From Candidatus Marisimplicoccus framensis (GTDB lineage: Bacteria; Bacteroidota; Bacteroidia; Flavobacteriales; Flavobacteriaceae), in assembly GCA_905182065.1 (NCBI GenBank), contig CAJIZN010000001.1:62001-126000 (forward strand): a DNA stretch of 64,000 nucleotides, given 5' to 3'. Each line of letters opens with the position of its first letter. The first letter of the stretch is position 1. This document shows positions 45,514 to 54,500 of the stretch, in pieces. The position numbers were made by a program, and so were the translations under genes. The notes below the pieces were generated by a model that was not told the DNA's origin, did no database searches, and saw nothing but the letters and a program-made list of their open reading frames with translations.

Positions 45514-46914
45514 ATGAAAAAAATTAAATTAAATAATTATCATAAGAAAATCTTTGCAGATACTATAACTCCAGTAGAAGTGTATTTGAAAATAAGAGAT
45601 GTTTATCCAAACAGCTTACTATTGGAAAATAGTGATTATATGTTGGCAAATAATAATTACTCATTTATCTGTTTCAATCAGATTGGATATGTCAAAATAA
45701 AGAATAATGAAGTTACATGTTCATATCCTGGAGAAGAAATACATTCTAAAATGTTATCAGAAAATGAAAAAGTTTCAGATATAATTCATGACTATCTTGA
45801 TAAATTTCAAACTGTAGAATCTAATTTTAAATTCCTGAACAATGGACTTTTTGGATTTATGAGTCATGAATCAGTTAAATATTTTGATTCAATTAAAATT
45901 GATAATAAAGATGACTTTGATATACCAGACATTTATTATGGTCTTTATCAAAATATAATTGCAATAAGTCAATATAATCATGAAGCTCATATATTTTGTA
46001 ATACAATTGAAGATTCCAGTAATATTAAATCGATTGAAGCTATTTTAAATAATAAGAGTTACCCAGTATTTAATTTTAGAAAAAAAGGTGATTCGGAATC
46101 TAAAATAACAGACAATGAATATCTTGAATATGTAAGAAAGGCAAAGGAACATTGTAAAAGAGGTGATGTGTTTCAGTTAGTTTTATCAAGAAGATTTATG
46201 CAGAAATTTACTGGAGATGAGTTTAATGTTTATAGAGCGTTAAGATCAATAAACCCATCTCCTTACCTTTTCTTTTTTGATTATGGAGACTATAAAATAT
46301 TTGGTAGTTCTCCAGAAGCTCAAATCATAATTAAAGATGGTAAATCAGAAATTCATCCAATTGCTGGAACATTCAAGAGAACCGGCAATGATGAAGAAGA
46401 TCATAATGCAGCAAAAGAGTTAGCCAAAGATCCTAAAGAAAACTCTGAACATATTATGCTAGTTGATCTTGCAAGAAATGATTTGAGTAGAAGTGGAAAT
46501 AATGTTAAAGTTGAAAAAAATAGAGAAATACAATTCTATTCGCATGTAATTCATCTTGTTTCAAAAGTTACTGCAGTATTGAAGAAAAACATAAAATCTT
46601 TTCAAGTTGTTGAAGACACTTTTCCAGCTGGAACATTATCTGGTGCTCCTAAACATAAAGCTCTAGAACTAATCGAAAAATATGAAAAGGTTAATCGAAA
46701 TTTTTATGGTGGAGCAATTGGATATATAGACTTCAACGGAAACTTTAATCATGCTATTATTATAAGATCTTTCTTTAGTAAAAATAATATACTGAATTAC
46801 CAGGCAGGAGCTGGAATTGTAATAGATTCAGATCCTAAAAAAGAATTAGAAGAAGTAAAAAATAAATTAGGGGCTTTAGATAAAGCATTAAATGATGCTG
46901 AATTAATAAAATGA
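45514..46914 (+). CDS. trpE: Anthranilate synthase component I
   Basis: 466 residues. Makes anthranilate from chorismate with the TrpG amidotransferase. Core motifs: FQLVLSRRF, GSSPEAQIII, HPIAGTFKRTG, DPKENSEHIMLVDLARNDL (in part) and the C-terminal FPAGTLSGAPK and AGAGIV. The N-terminal feedback loop, usually LLES, reads LLLENSDYML here, so the Trp-contact Ser is Asn. The ATG lies three bases after the attenuator T-run; it overlaps trpG by four bases. Confidence 0.97.
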   Translation: MKKIKLNNYHKKIFADTITPVEVYLKIRDVYPNSLLLENSDYMLANNNYSFICFNQIGYVKIKNNEVTCSYPGEEIHSKMLSENEKVSDIIHDYLDKFQTVESNFKFLNNGLFGFMSHESVKYFDSIKIDNKDDFDIPDIYYGLYQNIIAISQYNHEAHIFCNTIEDSSNIKSIEAILNNKSYPVFNFRKKGDSESKITDNEYLEYVRKAKEHCKRGDVFQLVLSRRFMQKFTGDEFNVYRALRSINPSPYLFFFDYGDYKIFGSSPEAQIIIKDGKSEIHPIAGTFKRTGNDEEDHNAAKELAKDPKENSEHIMLVDLARNDLSRSGNNVKVEKNREIQFYSHVIHLVSKVTAVLKKNIKSFQVVEDTFPAGTLSGAPKHKALELIEKYEKVNRNFYGGAIGYIDFNGNFNHAIIIRSFFSKNNILNYQAGAGIVIDSDPKKELEEVKNKLGALDKALNDAELIK

Positions 46915-47477
46915 TAAAAATTTTTTTAATAGATAATTATGATTCCTTTACGTACAATCTTCTGTATTATCTAGAAGAACTTGGATGTGAGGTGACAGTG
47001 AAAAGAAATGATAAATTTGAACTTGATGAAATAAGAAATTTTGATGCAATTCTAATTTCACCTGGCCCAGGTATTCCTCAGGAAGCAGGAAAAATTATCG
47101 AAGTAATCAGAATGTATTACGATACTAAAAATATTTTTGGTGTTTGCCTTGGTCAACAGGCAATTGCCGAAGCTTTTGGTGGTAAACTTAGAAATTTAAC
47201 AAAAGTATACCATGGTGTTTCGTCTAAGATAAATTTAACAGATTCCGATATTATTTTTGATAATATTAAGTCTGATTTAAATGTCGGAAGATATCATTCC
47301 TGGATAGTTGATAACCCTGTTCCTAAAGAACTTAAAGTAACTTCTATTGATGAAAATGGAGAGATTATGTCACTAAAACATAAAGATTATGATGTTAGAG
47401 GTGTTCAGTTTCATCCAGAATCAATTTTAACACCTGATGGAAAAACAATTTTAGAAAACTGGATAAAAAGTATATGA
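46911..47477 (+). CDS. trpG: Anthranilate synthase component II (glutamine amidotransferase)
   Basis: 188 residues: FLIDNYDSFTYNLLYYLEELG, SPGPGIP, nucleophile Cys in GVCLGQQAI, and catalytic His in GVQFHPES. Supplies ammonia to TrpE; may also serve PabB in folate synthesis if no separate PabA exists. Four-base overlaps on both sides. Confidence 0.97.
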   Translation: MIKIFLIDNYDSFTYNLLYYLEELGCEVTVKRNDKFELDEIRNFDAILISPGPGIPQEAGKIIEVIRMYYDTKNIFGVCLGQQAIAEAFGGKLRNLTKVYHGVSSKINLTDSDIIFDNIKSDLNVGRYHSWIVDNPVPKELKVTSIDENGEIMSLKHKDYDVRGVQFHPESILTPDGKTILENWIKSI

Positions 47478-48466
47478 AAAAGATACTAAATAGACTTACT
47501 CAATATGAGACTTTGACGGAAAATGAATCAAGGAATATTATTATTGATATTTCTGAGGGAAAACTTAACACTAGTCAAATTTCATCATTCCTAACAATAT
47601 TTATGATTAGGAATATAACTATTGAAGAGCTAAATGGTTTTAGAAAAGCCCTAATTGAATTATCTCTTAAAATAGATCTTAAAGAATTTGATCCAATTGA
47701 TCTATGTGGAACAGGTGGAGATGAAAAAGATACATTTAATATATCAACACTTGCATCTTTTGTAACAGCTGGTTCAGGAGTTAAGGTTGCAAAACATGGG
47801 AATTATGGAGTTTCATCTAGTTGTGGATCAAGCAATGTCCTCGAATACTTAGATTTAAAATTTAATAATGATTCTGATAAAATTAGAAAAGCTGTAGATA
47901 AAGCTAATATCTGTTTTTTACATGCTCCATTATTTCATCCTGCAATGAAAAATGTTGCTCCAGTTAGAAAAGAACTTGGCTTAAAAACTTTTTTTAATAT
48001 GCTAGGACCAATGGTTAATCCATCTATGCCAGAGAAACAAGTTGTAGGTGTTTACAATCTTGAACTTGCAAGAATTTATAATTATTTATACCAGACTACT
48101 GATATTAATTATAATATTATTCACTCAATAGACGGTTATGATGAGATTTCATTAACTAATGGTACGAAAGTTTATTCCAGAGAAAGTGAGTTTATTCTAG
48201 GCTCTGAAGATTTTAATCTAAAAGATATTGACTCTAAAAATATCATAGGTGGAAAAGACATAAAATCATCATCTAAAATTTTTATGGATGTCTTAAATGG
48301 AAAAGGTTCTACTGATCAAGAAAATGTTGTATGTGCTAATGCTTCTCTAGCAATAGCTATATCTAAAGATATATCCATTATTGAAGCATTTAATCAGGCT
48401 AAGGAATCCATCAAGACTAAAAATGCTCTTAAATGTTTTAATGACCTTATAAATATTATGAAATGA
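47474..48466 (+). CDS. trpD: Anthranilate phosphoribosyltransferase
   Basis: 330 residues. CGTGGDEKDTFNIST is the PRPP-binding loop; VAKHGNYGVSSSCGSSNVLE and HPAMKNVAPVRKELG are further signatures. Transfers anthranilate to PRPP. Overlaps trpG and trpC by four bases each. Confidence 0.97.
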   Translation: MKKILNRLTQYETLTENESRNIIIDISEGKLNTSQISSFLTIFMIRNITIEELNGFRKALIELSLKIDLKEFDPIDLCGTGGDEKDTFNISTLASFVTAGSGVKVAKHGNYGVSSSCGSSNVLEYLDLKFNNDSDKIRKAVDKANICFLHAPLFHPAMKNVAPVRKELGLKTFFNMLGPMVNPSMPEKQVVGVYNLELARIYNYLYQTTDINYNIIHSIDGYDEISLTNGTKVYSRESEFILGSEDFNLKDIDSKNIIGGKDIKSSSKIFMDVLNGKGSTDQENVVCANASLAIAISKDISIIEAFNQAKESIKTKNALKCFNDLINIMK

Positions 48467-49255
48467 GGATATTAGACAAGATTGTTAATCATTTAAAAAT
48501 TGAAATTGAAACTCTTTCTGAATCAGTTCCTATTTTGGATTTAGAAAAAGCAGAAGGTTTTGACAGAAAATGCAAATCTTTGAAGGAGTCTATTCAAAAG
48601 AGTAAATCTGGAATAATTTGTGAGTTTAAAAGAAGATCTCCTTCAAATAAAAACATAAACTATACATCAAATATAATCGAAGTTGTTAAAGGATATGAAA
48701 AGGCAGGAGCTGTTGGTGTTTCAATTTTGACAAATAAGAAATTTTTTGATGGAAGTGGAATAGATATTGTAAATGTTAGAGACATAATAGATATACCTAT
48801 CTTAAAAAAAGAGTTTATAATAAGTGAATATCAAATATTTCAGGCAAAATCATTAGGTTCAGATGCAATTCTATTAATTGCATCAATTCTGACAAAAGAA
48901 GAGATCTTAAATTTTAGTTCTCTAGCTAAAAGCTTGGGTCTTGAAGTCCTACTTGAAGTTCATTCTGGAATTGAGTTAAACAAAATCTCCGGAAATAATA
49001 TTGATATTATCGGAGTGAACAATAGGAATCTTGATACTTTAGAAATAGACATAAATAATAGTATTGAGTTATATTCAATGATACCTGATGGAGTTTGTTA
49101 AGATTTCTGAAAGTGGAATAAGCAAAGTTGAATCTATTTTAAAACTAAAAGAAGTTGGTTTTGATGGATTTTTAATTGGAGAAAACTTTATGAAAACAAA
49201 TGATCCTGAAGAATCTGCATATAACTTTATAAAACAAGTAGAAAATGAAATTTAA
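48463..49255 (+). CDS. trpC: Indole-3-glycerol-phosphate synthase, one-base frameshift
   Basis: The ORF begins MRILDKIVNHLKIEIETL and shows CEFKRRSPS, VSILTNKKFFDGS and IIGVNNRNLDT, then stops early at SMIPDGVC. The other frame continues EFVKISESGISKVESILKLKEVGFDGFLIGENFM (in part: KISESGIS), the normal TrpC end with the catalytic ESGI, to a stop at 49255. Removing one G near 49091 (GATGGAG to GATGAG) restores 263 residues, the usual length. The extended 3' end overlaps trpF by 11 bases, keeping the operon's overlap pattern. Confidence 0.95.
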
Positions 49256-49862
49256 AGTATGCGGATTATTCAATGATGAAAATATTCATCAAGTTGCTAA
49301 TTTAAATCCAGATTATATAGGGCATATATTTTGGGAAAAATCTGTTAGATATGTTAGTGGAGAAACTCCCAAGATTAATAATATTAAAAAAACTGGAGTA
49401 TTTTATAATTCTAATGAAGAATATATATTTCAGATGATTGAAAAGCATAGCCTTCAATGTATTCAGCTGCATGGAGATGAATCTCAAGATTTTTGTAAAA
49501 AAATTTATAAAACTGGGGTTGAAGTAATTAAATCATTTAGAGTAGATGAAAGTTTTGATTTTAAGTTATTAAAAGATTATGAAGATTACTGTGATTTATT
49601 TTTGTTTGATTCAAAATCTGAACTACCTGGAGGTTCAGGAAAAACATTCGATTGGGAGATATTAAAACAGTATAATTTAAAAAAAGAATTTTTTATAAGT
49701 GGAGGAATTGGTTTAGACTCAATTAATTCATTAAAAAAACTTTTTAAAATGAACTTGCCAATATATGGTATAGATGTAAATAGTAAATTTGAGGATGCAA
49801 ATAATATAAAAATTATTAATGACTTAATAAAGTTTAAACAAATTATTAAAAATGAAATATAG
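49245..49862 (+). CDS. trpF: Phosphoribosylanthranilate isomerase
   Basis: 205 residues, a TIM barrel: MKFKVCGLFNDENI (catalytic Cys), GHIFWEKSVRYV, LHGDES, FLFDSKSELPGGSGKTFDW (catalytic Asp), and GIDVNSKFE phosphate loop at the end. Overlaps trpC and trpB by about 11 bases each. Confidence 0.96.
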   Translation: MKFKVCGLFNDENIHQVANLNPDYIGHIFWEKSVRYVSGETPKINNIKKTGVFYNSNEEYIFQMIEKHSLQCIQLHGDESQDFCKKIYKTGVEVIKSFRVDESFDFKLLKDYEDYCDLFLFDSKSELPGGSGKTFDWEILKQYNLKKEFFISGGIGLDSINSLKKLFKMNLPIYGIDVNSKFEDANNIKIINDLIKFKQIIKNEI

Positions 49863-51033
49863 TATTGATAAGGAAGGTTTTTATGGAAGTTTCGGTGGTG
49901 CTTTTGTGCCTGAAATGCTCTACCCTAATCTTGAAGAATTAGAAAAAAATTATAATAAAATAATTGCTGAAGAAGATTTTATAATTGAATATAATAGTTT
50001 ATTAAAAGATTATGTAGGAAGGCCTACTCCATTATATTTTGCTGAAAGAATGTCAGAAAAATATAAATGTAAAGTATATTTAAAAAGAGAAGACTTATGT
50101 CATACCGGTGCTCATAAAATAAATAATACGATTGGGCAGATATTATTAGCAAAAAGACTTGGAAAAACACGAATCATTGCTGAAACTGGTGCTGGTCAGC
50201 ATGGAGTGGCCACTGCAACCGTTTGTGCATTAGCTGGAATTGAATGTGTTATATATATGGGTTCTGTAGATATAAAAAGACAGGCACCTAATGTTGCTAG
50301 AATGAAAATGTTAGGAGCTAGTATAATACCTGCTGAATCCGGAAGTAAGACTTTAAAAGATGCAACAAATGAAGCCATTAGAGATTGGATTAATAATCCT
50401 TTGACAACCCATTATATTATTGGGTCTGTAGTTGGGCCTCATCCTTACCCAGATATGGTAGCAAAATTTCAATCTATTGTTTCAAAAGAGATTAAATCTC
50501 AACTTTTTGAAAAAGAAGGTACTGAAAATCCAGACTATTTAATTGCAAATATTGGTGGAGGTAGTAATGCAGCTGGACTATATTATGAATATTTAGAAAA
50601 TGAAAAAGTCAAAATTATTTCAGTTGAAGCTGCAGGAAAAGGTGTTGAATCAGGTAAAAGTGCCGCAACATCTGTGCTAGGTAAAGTTGGTATTATTCAT
50701 GGAAGTAAGACTTTATTGATGCAAACAACTGATGGTCAAATTATTGAACCATACTCTATTTCAGCAGGACTTGATTACCCCGGAGTTGGACCGCTTCACG
50801 CACATCTTCTTGAATCTAAAAGAGCTCAATTTATTTCAATTACTGATGAAGATGCAATGGAAGCTGGTTTAGAAATTTCAAAACTTGAGGGAATAATTCC
50901 AGCTATTGAAACAGCTCACGCGTTTGCTGCTTTTAAATATCTAGAATTCAAAGAAGATGATATAGTAGTTGTAAATTTTTCAGGAAGAGGAGATAAAGAT
51001 TTAAATACTTATATAGAATATTTTGATTTATAA
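49852..51033 (+). CDS. trpB: Tryptophan synthase beta chain
   Basis: 393 residues. PLP lysine in KREDLCHTGAHKINN, GAGQHGVATATV, the phosphate loop GGGSNAAG, and VNFSGRGDKD at the end. Condenses indole with serine. This is the normal TrpB1 type paired with TrpA; its stop overlaps the trpA ATG (TAATG). Confidence 0.98.
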   Translation: MKYSIDKEGFYGSFGGAFVPEMLYPNLEELEKNYNKIIAEEDFIIEYNSLLKDYVGRPTPLYFAERMSEKYKCKVYLKREDLCHTGAHKINNTIGQILLAKRLGKTRIIAETGAGQHGVATATVCALAGIECVIYMGSVDIKRQAPNVARMKMLGASIIPAESGSKTLKDATNEAIRDWINNPLTTHYIIGSVVGPHPYPDMVAKFQSIVSKEIKSQLFEKEGTENPDYLIANIGGGSNAAGLYYEYLENEKVKIISVEAAGKGVESGKSAATSVLGKVGIIHGSKTLLMQTTDGQIIEPYSISAGLDYPGVGPLHAHLLESKRAQFISITDEDAMEAGLEISKLEGIIPAIETAHAFAAFKYLEFKEDDIVVVNFSGRGDKDLNTYIEYFDL

Positions 51034-51797
51034 TGAATAGAATTGATAAAAAATTAAATAAGGAGGGTAAACTTCTATCTATCTATTTTACAGCAGGATA
51101 CCCTAGCTTAAATGATACTGAAGAGATTATTATAAAACTGGAGGAATCAGGTGTAGATATGATTGAGATTGGATTACCATTTAGTGACCCTTTAGCAGAT
51201 GGACCTACTATTCAAGATAGTTCTACAGAAGCTATTAAAAATGGAATGAATTCAAAAGTATTATTTGATCAATTAAAAAACATAAGATCTAAGGTTTCTA
51301 TACCATTAATAATTATGGGATATTTCAACCCTATTCTTCAGTATGGAGTTAAATCTTTTTGCGAAAAATGTAGTGAAATAGGAATTGATGGTCTTATTAT
51401 TCCTGATCTACCAATTAATTACTTTGAAACAAATTATAAATCTATTTTTAAAGACAATGGTCTACATAACATGTTTTTAATTGCTCCTCAAACTAGTCAA
51501 GAAAGAATTAGATATATTGATAAAATTTCAAATGGATTTATTTATATGGTTAGTTCTTCAAGCGTAACTGGTTCAAAAAACTCATTTGACTCTAATCAGT
51601 TAGCTTACTTTAGTGATATCAAAGAAATGAATCTTTCAAGTAAAAGAATTATTGGATTTGGTGTTGGAAATAAAGAAACATATGATATAGCAGTTAAATA
51701 TTCAAAGGGTGCTATAATTGGATCTGCTTTTATTAAAAACCTAAAGTTAAAAGGTACTAATTCAATTAAAGAGTTTATAAAATCTATAAGATCTTAG
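51033..51797 (+). CDS. trpA: Tryptophan synthase alpha chain
   Basis: 254 residues: MIEIGLPFSDPLADGPTIQ (catalytic Glu), GLIIPDLPINY (catalytic Asp), VSSSSVTGSK, GFGVGNKET and IIGSAFI. Releases indole from indole-3-glycerol phosphate. Last gene of the operon. The 34-base gap to the convergent M19 gene has only a weak CTTAA/TTAAG hairpin. Confidence 0.97.
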   Translation: MNRIDKKLNKEGKLLSIYFTAGYPSLNDTEEIIIKLEESGVDMIEIGLPFSDPLADGPTIQDSSTEAIKNGMNSKVLFDQLKNIRSKVSIPLIIMGYFNPILQYGVKSFCEKCSEIGIDGLIIPDLPINYFETNYKSIFKDNGLHNMFLIAPQTSQERIRYIDKISNGFIYMVSSSSVTGSKNSFDSNQLAYFSDIKEMNLSSKRIIGFGVGNKETYDIAVKYSKGAIIGSAFIKNLKLKGTNSIKEFIKSIRS

Positions 51798-51831
51798 CTT
51801 AACTAAAATTAAGTAATAGGGTGAGTAAAAT

Positions 51832-52896
51832 TTATTTCCATATTCTTTGAAGAAATTTTACAAAATTTTGACTCATAATATTTTGAATATCAATTTTCGT
51901 ATATCCTTTTTTAGACAGCATTAATGGGACTTTTTGAAGATCTGCTATAGTATCAATATCAAGTGGTGTTTGTTCTTTCCCAAAAGCTCCATCTAGATCT
52001 GTGCCAATACCTACATGCAAAGCATTTCCAGCTAACTGACAAATATGATCAATATTATCAATCATTTTATCTAATGTTACATCCATATTCTCTGGAGTAG
52101 ACTCTCCTCTAATCCAATTAGGGACCATCATCCATGCATCCAAAGGAATTCCTATAACCGCATCTCTGGAAATCAATTCAACAATTTGTTCATCTGAATA
52201 TTGTCTATTATGGTTCACTAATTTTCTACAATTACTATGACTTGCCCAAATTGGACCATTATACATATTCATAGTTTCCCAGAAGCTGATATCGCATAAA
52301 TGAGTAGCATCAAGAATTAGATTTAACTCCTCAATTTTTTTTAGCAACTCTTTTCCTTTGATTCCAATTCCACCTTCAGAGTCTGTTCCATGAGCATAAA
52401 CACCAGGTCCGTAATGTGCCGGACCTATAGCTCTTAAACCTAAATTGTAAGATTTTTCTAAATAATCAATGTTTACAATTGAATCAGCCCCTTCTAAGCT
52501 TAGAATATACCCAATAGGTTTTTTAGAAACAGTTTCATTCTTCCATAGCTCAAGATGTGAGTTAAGTTCCATTGAATTCTTAATTTGAATCATTTCACCG
52601 ATATCCTCCATTGACTTGTACCATGCAAGTTGACCTTGAGTTTGAGCCCATGCTTGTTGAGGAGAATTCCAACCTGGTAATTTATTGTCATTACTTACTC
52701 TTGCAATTTGTGTAGCTACACAAATACCAACATTACCTTTTCGCATTGCATCTAGAGAAACTGTGTTTTTTTCTCTGTCTGGCTTATCCGTCATCCCAAA
52801 CTCACTTTTTCTAATATCTTGAACACTTTGGGTTAAATCTCTATTCCATTCTAAAGCATTCATCGCTAAGTCAAGGTGTGCATCAAGAATAAACAT
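51832..52896 (-). CDS. M19 (renal dipeptidase) family metallohydrolase
   Basis: 354 residues, no signal peptide, so cytoplasmic. Dinuclear-zinc ligands of M19 are visible: HxD in LDAHLDLAM, Glu in SLEGADSI, His in DATHLCD and ASHSNCRKL, and Asp in GIGTDLDGAFG. M19 enzymes hydrolyse dipeptides, often with a D-residue, and some act on N-acyl or other amide substrates. Last gene of the kdgK-eda-gntP-ridA-DTA operon, 25 bases after its neighbour. The context suggests deacylation of an N-acyl amino (sugar) acid, but the substrate is not known. Confidence 0.88.
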   Translation of the reverse strand: MFILDAHLDLAMNALEWNRDLTQSVQDIRKSEFGMTDKPDREKNTVSLDAMRKGNVGICVATQIARVSNDNKLPGWNSPQQAWAQTQGQLAWYKSMEDIGEMIQIKNSMELNSHLELWKNETVSKKPIGYILSLEGADSIVNIDYLEKSYNLGLRAIGPAHYGPGVYAHGTDSEGGIGIKGKELLKKIEELNLILDATHLCDISFWETMNMYNGPIWASHSNCRKLVNHNRQYSDEQIVELISRDAVIGIPLDAWMMVPNWIRGESTPENMDVTLDKMIDNIDHICQLAGNALHVGIGTDLDGAFGKEQTPLDIDTIADLQKVPLMLSKKGYTKIDIQNIMSQNFVKFLQRIWK

Positions 52897-52921
52897 ATTT
52901 CTATTAATTATTTATTATAAA

Positions 52922-54028
52922 CTATTTTGTATTATAATCTCTAGCTGCAACTTCCCATTCTCCTGTTACTTCTCCATTTATGACAGTTAAAACTTTTTTA
53001 TATTTTGGAACTGTTGGACATATATGAACTGGTACTGCATAACAGACTGTACCAACCAGATAATCTTTTGACTCGTTGCATTCAAGAACCAAATGCTCTT
53101 CACTATGACTTACTTGTTTAAAGTTTTCAATATTAAGAAGTTTTAGTCTAGGAAAATCCATCTCTGAGGCTACAGATTTATGTCCCAAATTTAAACACAT
53201 AAGGTCTTCACTTGGTCTACTTATTATACTTCCAACTAGAACAGCAGCATGAAAAAATTTTAAATCTTTAAAAGAACTACCGTATCGATCATCCCACAAT
53301 AATGAAGTGCCTGGACTAACTTCTATATCATTTCTTTTCACATGAATTGGAAAACTTGGAGTCCCACCTGCAACAATCTTATTAATTTTTATTCCCAATA
53401 ACTCAATATTGCTTTTTAAATTAAGAACTAATTCAAATTGTTTATCACAAATTTCTTTTCGAAGATTAAAATCTGATTCACGAATGTGACCGTCATAAAC
53501 ATGAAGTCCCTTCGCAATTAAGTTAGAAGACCCATCAATTTTTTGATAAAGTAATGTAGCTTCATTATTAGGTTTAATCCCTGTTCTATTGTTACCATTA
53601 TTTATATCTAACCATAAACAAACCTTAAGTGCTTTCTCTGATGCAGCCGAATTAAATTTTATTACAGATTGTTCATTATCAATAATAGTTGAAAATGATA
53701 ATGTTGGATATTCCTGCATTAATTCAATAAACCTATTAATATTAGATCCTGTTAGTTGCATTGCTAATAGAATATCTTTTGCATTACATTTAGCCAAAAG
53801 CTCTGCTTCAGACAAGGTTGCGCATTTAAATTTTGTAATACCTTGATCTAGCTGCATTTTAATTATTTCAGCAATTTTATGGGTCTTAATATGTGGTCTT
53901 AGCTTCTCAGTACCTCCAGCAATCTTTATCATTAATTTAATGTTTTCTTCAATCCTTCTGGGAAAAACAACTAAAGAGGGAGACGGAATATCTTCAACAT
54001 TATTTATTCTATACCAATCTTTATCCAT
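52922..54028 (-). CDS. D-threonine aldolase / D-serine dehydratase family PLP enzyme
   Basis: 368 residues with the fold III (alanine-racemase-like) N-domain: TPSLVVF-type start (IPSPSLVVFPRRIEENI), PLP lysine in RPHIKTHK, GHIRESDF and VAGGTPSFPIH. The C-terminal metal-binding pair of this family is suggested by HICPTVPKY. Members cleave D-threonine, dehydrate D-serine or 3-hydroxyaspartate, and, as I recall, include D-glucosaminate deaminase/dehydratase. Between ridA and the M19 gene and upstream of KDG enzymes, an amino sugar acid such as D-glucosaminate (giving KDG plus ammonia) is the most sensible substrate. This is inferred. Confidence 0.85.
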   Translation of the reverse strand: MDKDWYRINNVEDIPSPSLVVFPRRIEENIKLMIKIAGGTEKLRPHIKTHKIAEIIKMQLDQGITKFKCATLSEAELLAKCNAKDILLAMQLTGSNINRFIELMQEYPTLSFSTIIDNEQSVIKFNSAASEKALKVCLWLDINNGNNRTGIKPNNEATLLYQKIDGSSNLIAKGLHVYDGHIRESDFNLRKEICDKQFELVLNLKSNIELLGIKINKIVAGGTPSFPIHVKRNDIEVSPGTSLLWDDRYGSSFKDLKFFHAAVLVGSIISRPSEDLMCLNLGHKSVASEMDFPRLKLLNIENFKQVSHSEEHLVLECNESKDYLVGTVCYAVPVHICPTVPKYKKVLTVINGEVTGEWEVAARDYNTK

Positions 54029-54034
54029 ATAGAT

Positions 54035-54499
54035 TTATTTTAATTCAAACATTGCTTCAATTTCAACGGGGATTCCATCAGGAAGCATCATGCCAACAGC
54101 ACTTCTAACTCCAATTCCATTATCATCTCCAAATACATCGGCCATCAGTTCACTAAACCCATTAATTACAAAAGGATGTTTTTTAAATTCAGGAGAGCAA
54201 TTAACCATTCCTAATACTTTAATTACTCTTTTAATTTTGTCTAGATCACCAAAATGTGTCTGGATACTAGACAGCATAGTTAGACCAACTTGACGAGCTG
54301 CTAATTTCCCTTCTTCACTTGTTAAATTATCCCCAACACGTCCTTGCATTAATGTACCATCATTTTTAACTGGTCCCTGACCTGAGACATATAAAAATTT
54401 ATCTACAATTAATACTGGTCTATATACACCTGCAGGCTGAGGAGCAGGAGGAAAAACTAGACCTAATTCTTTTACTTTTTCTGAAGGTGATTTTTTCAT
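54035..54499 (-). CDS. RidA family enamine/imine deaminase
   Basis: 154 residues, longer than standard RidA (~128) but with the same core: FLYVSGQGPVKNDGTLMQGRVG, then GVRSAVGMMLPDGIPVEIEAMF, with the conserved Arg that holds the substrate carboxylate in GVRSAVG. RidA proteins hydrolyse reactive enamines/imines formed by PLP dehydratases, so it fits the neighbouring D-threonine-aldolase-family gene six bases downstream. One base separates it from gntP. Confidence 0.9.
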   Translation of the reverse strand: MKKSPSEKVKELGLVFPPAPQPAGVYRPVLIVDKFLYVSGQGPVKNDGTLMQGRVGDNLTSEEGKLAARQVGLTMLSSIQTHFGDLDKIKRVIKVLGMVNCSPEFKKHPFVINGFSELMADVFGDDNGIGVRSAVGMMLPDGIPVEIEAMFELK

Positions 54500-54500
54500 A

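Noticed and set aside
51798-51831. Terminator between trpA and the M19 gene
   Set aside because: The CTTAA/TTAAG pairing is short, AT-only and lacks a T-run; too weak to call.
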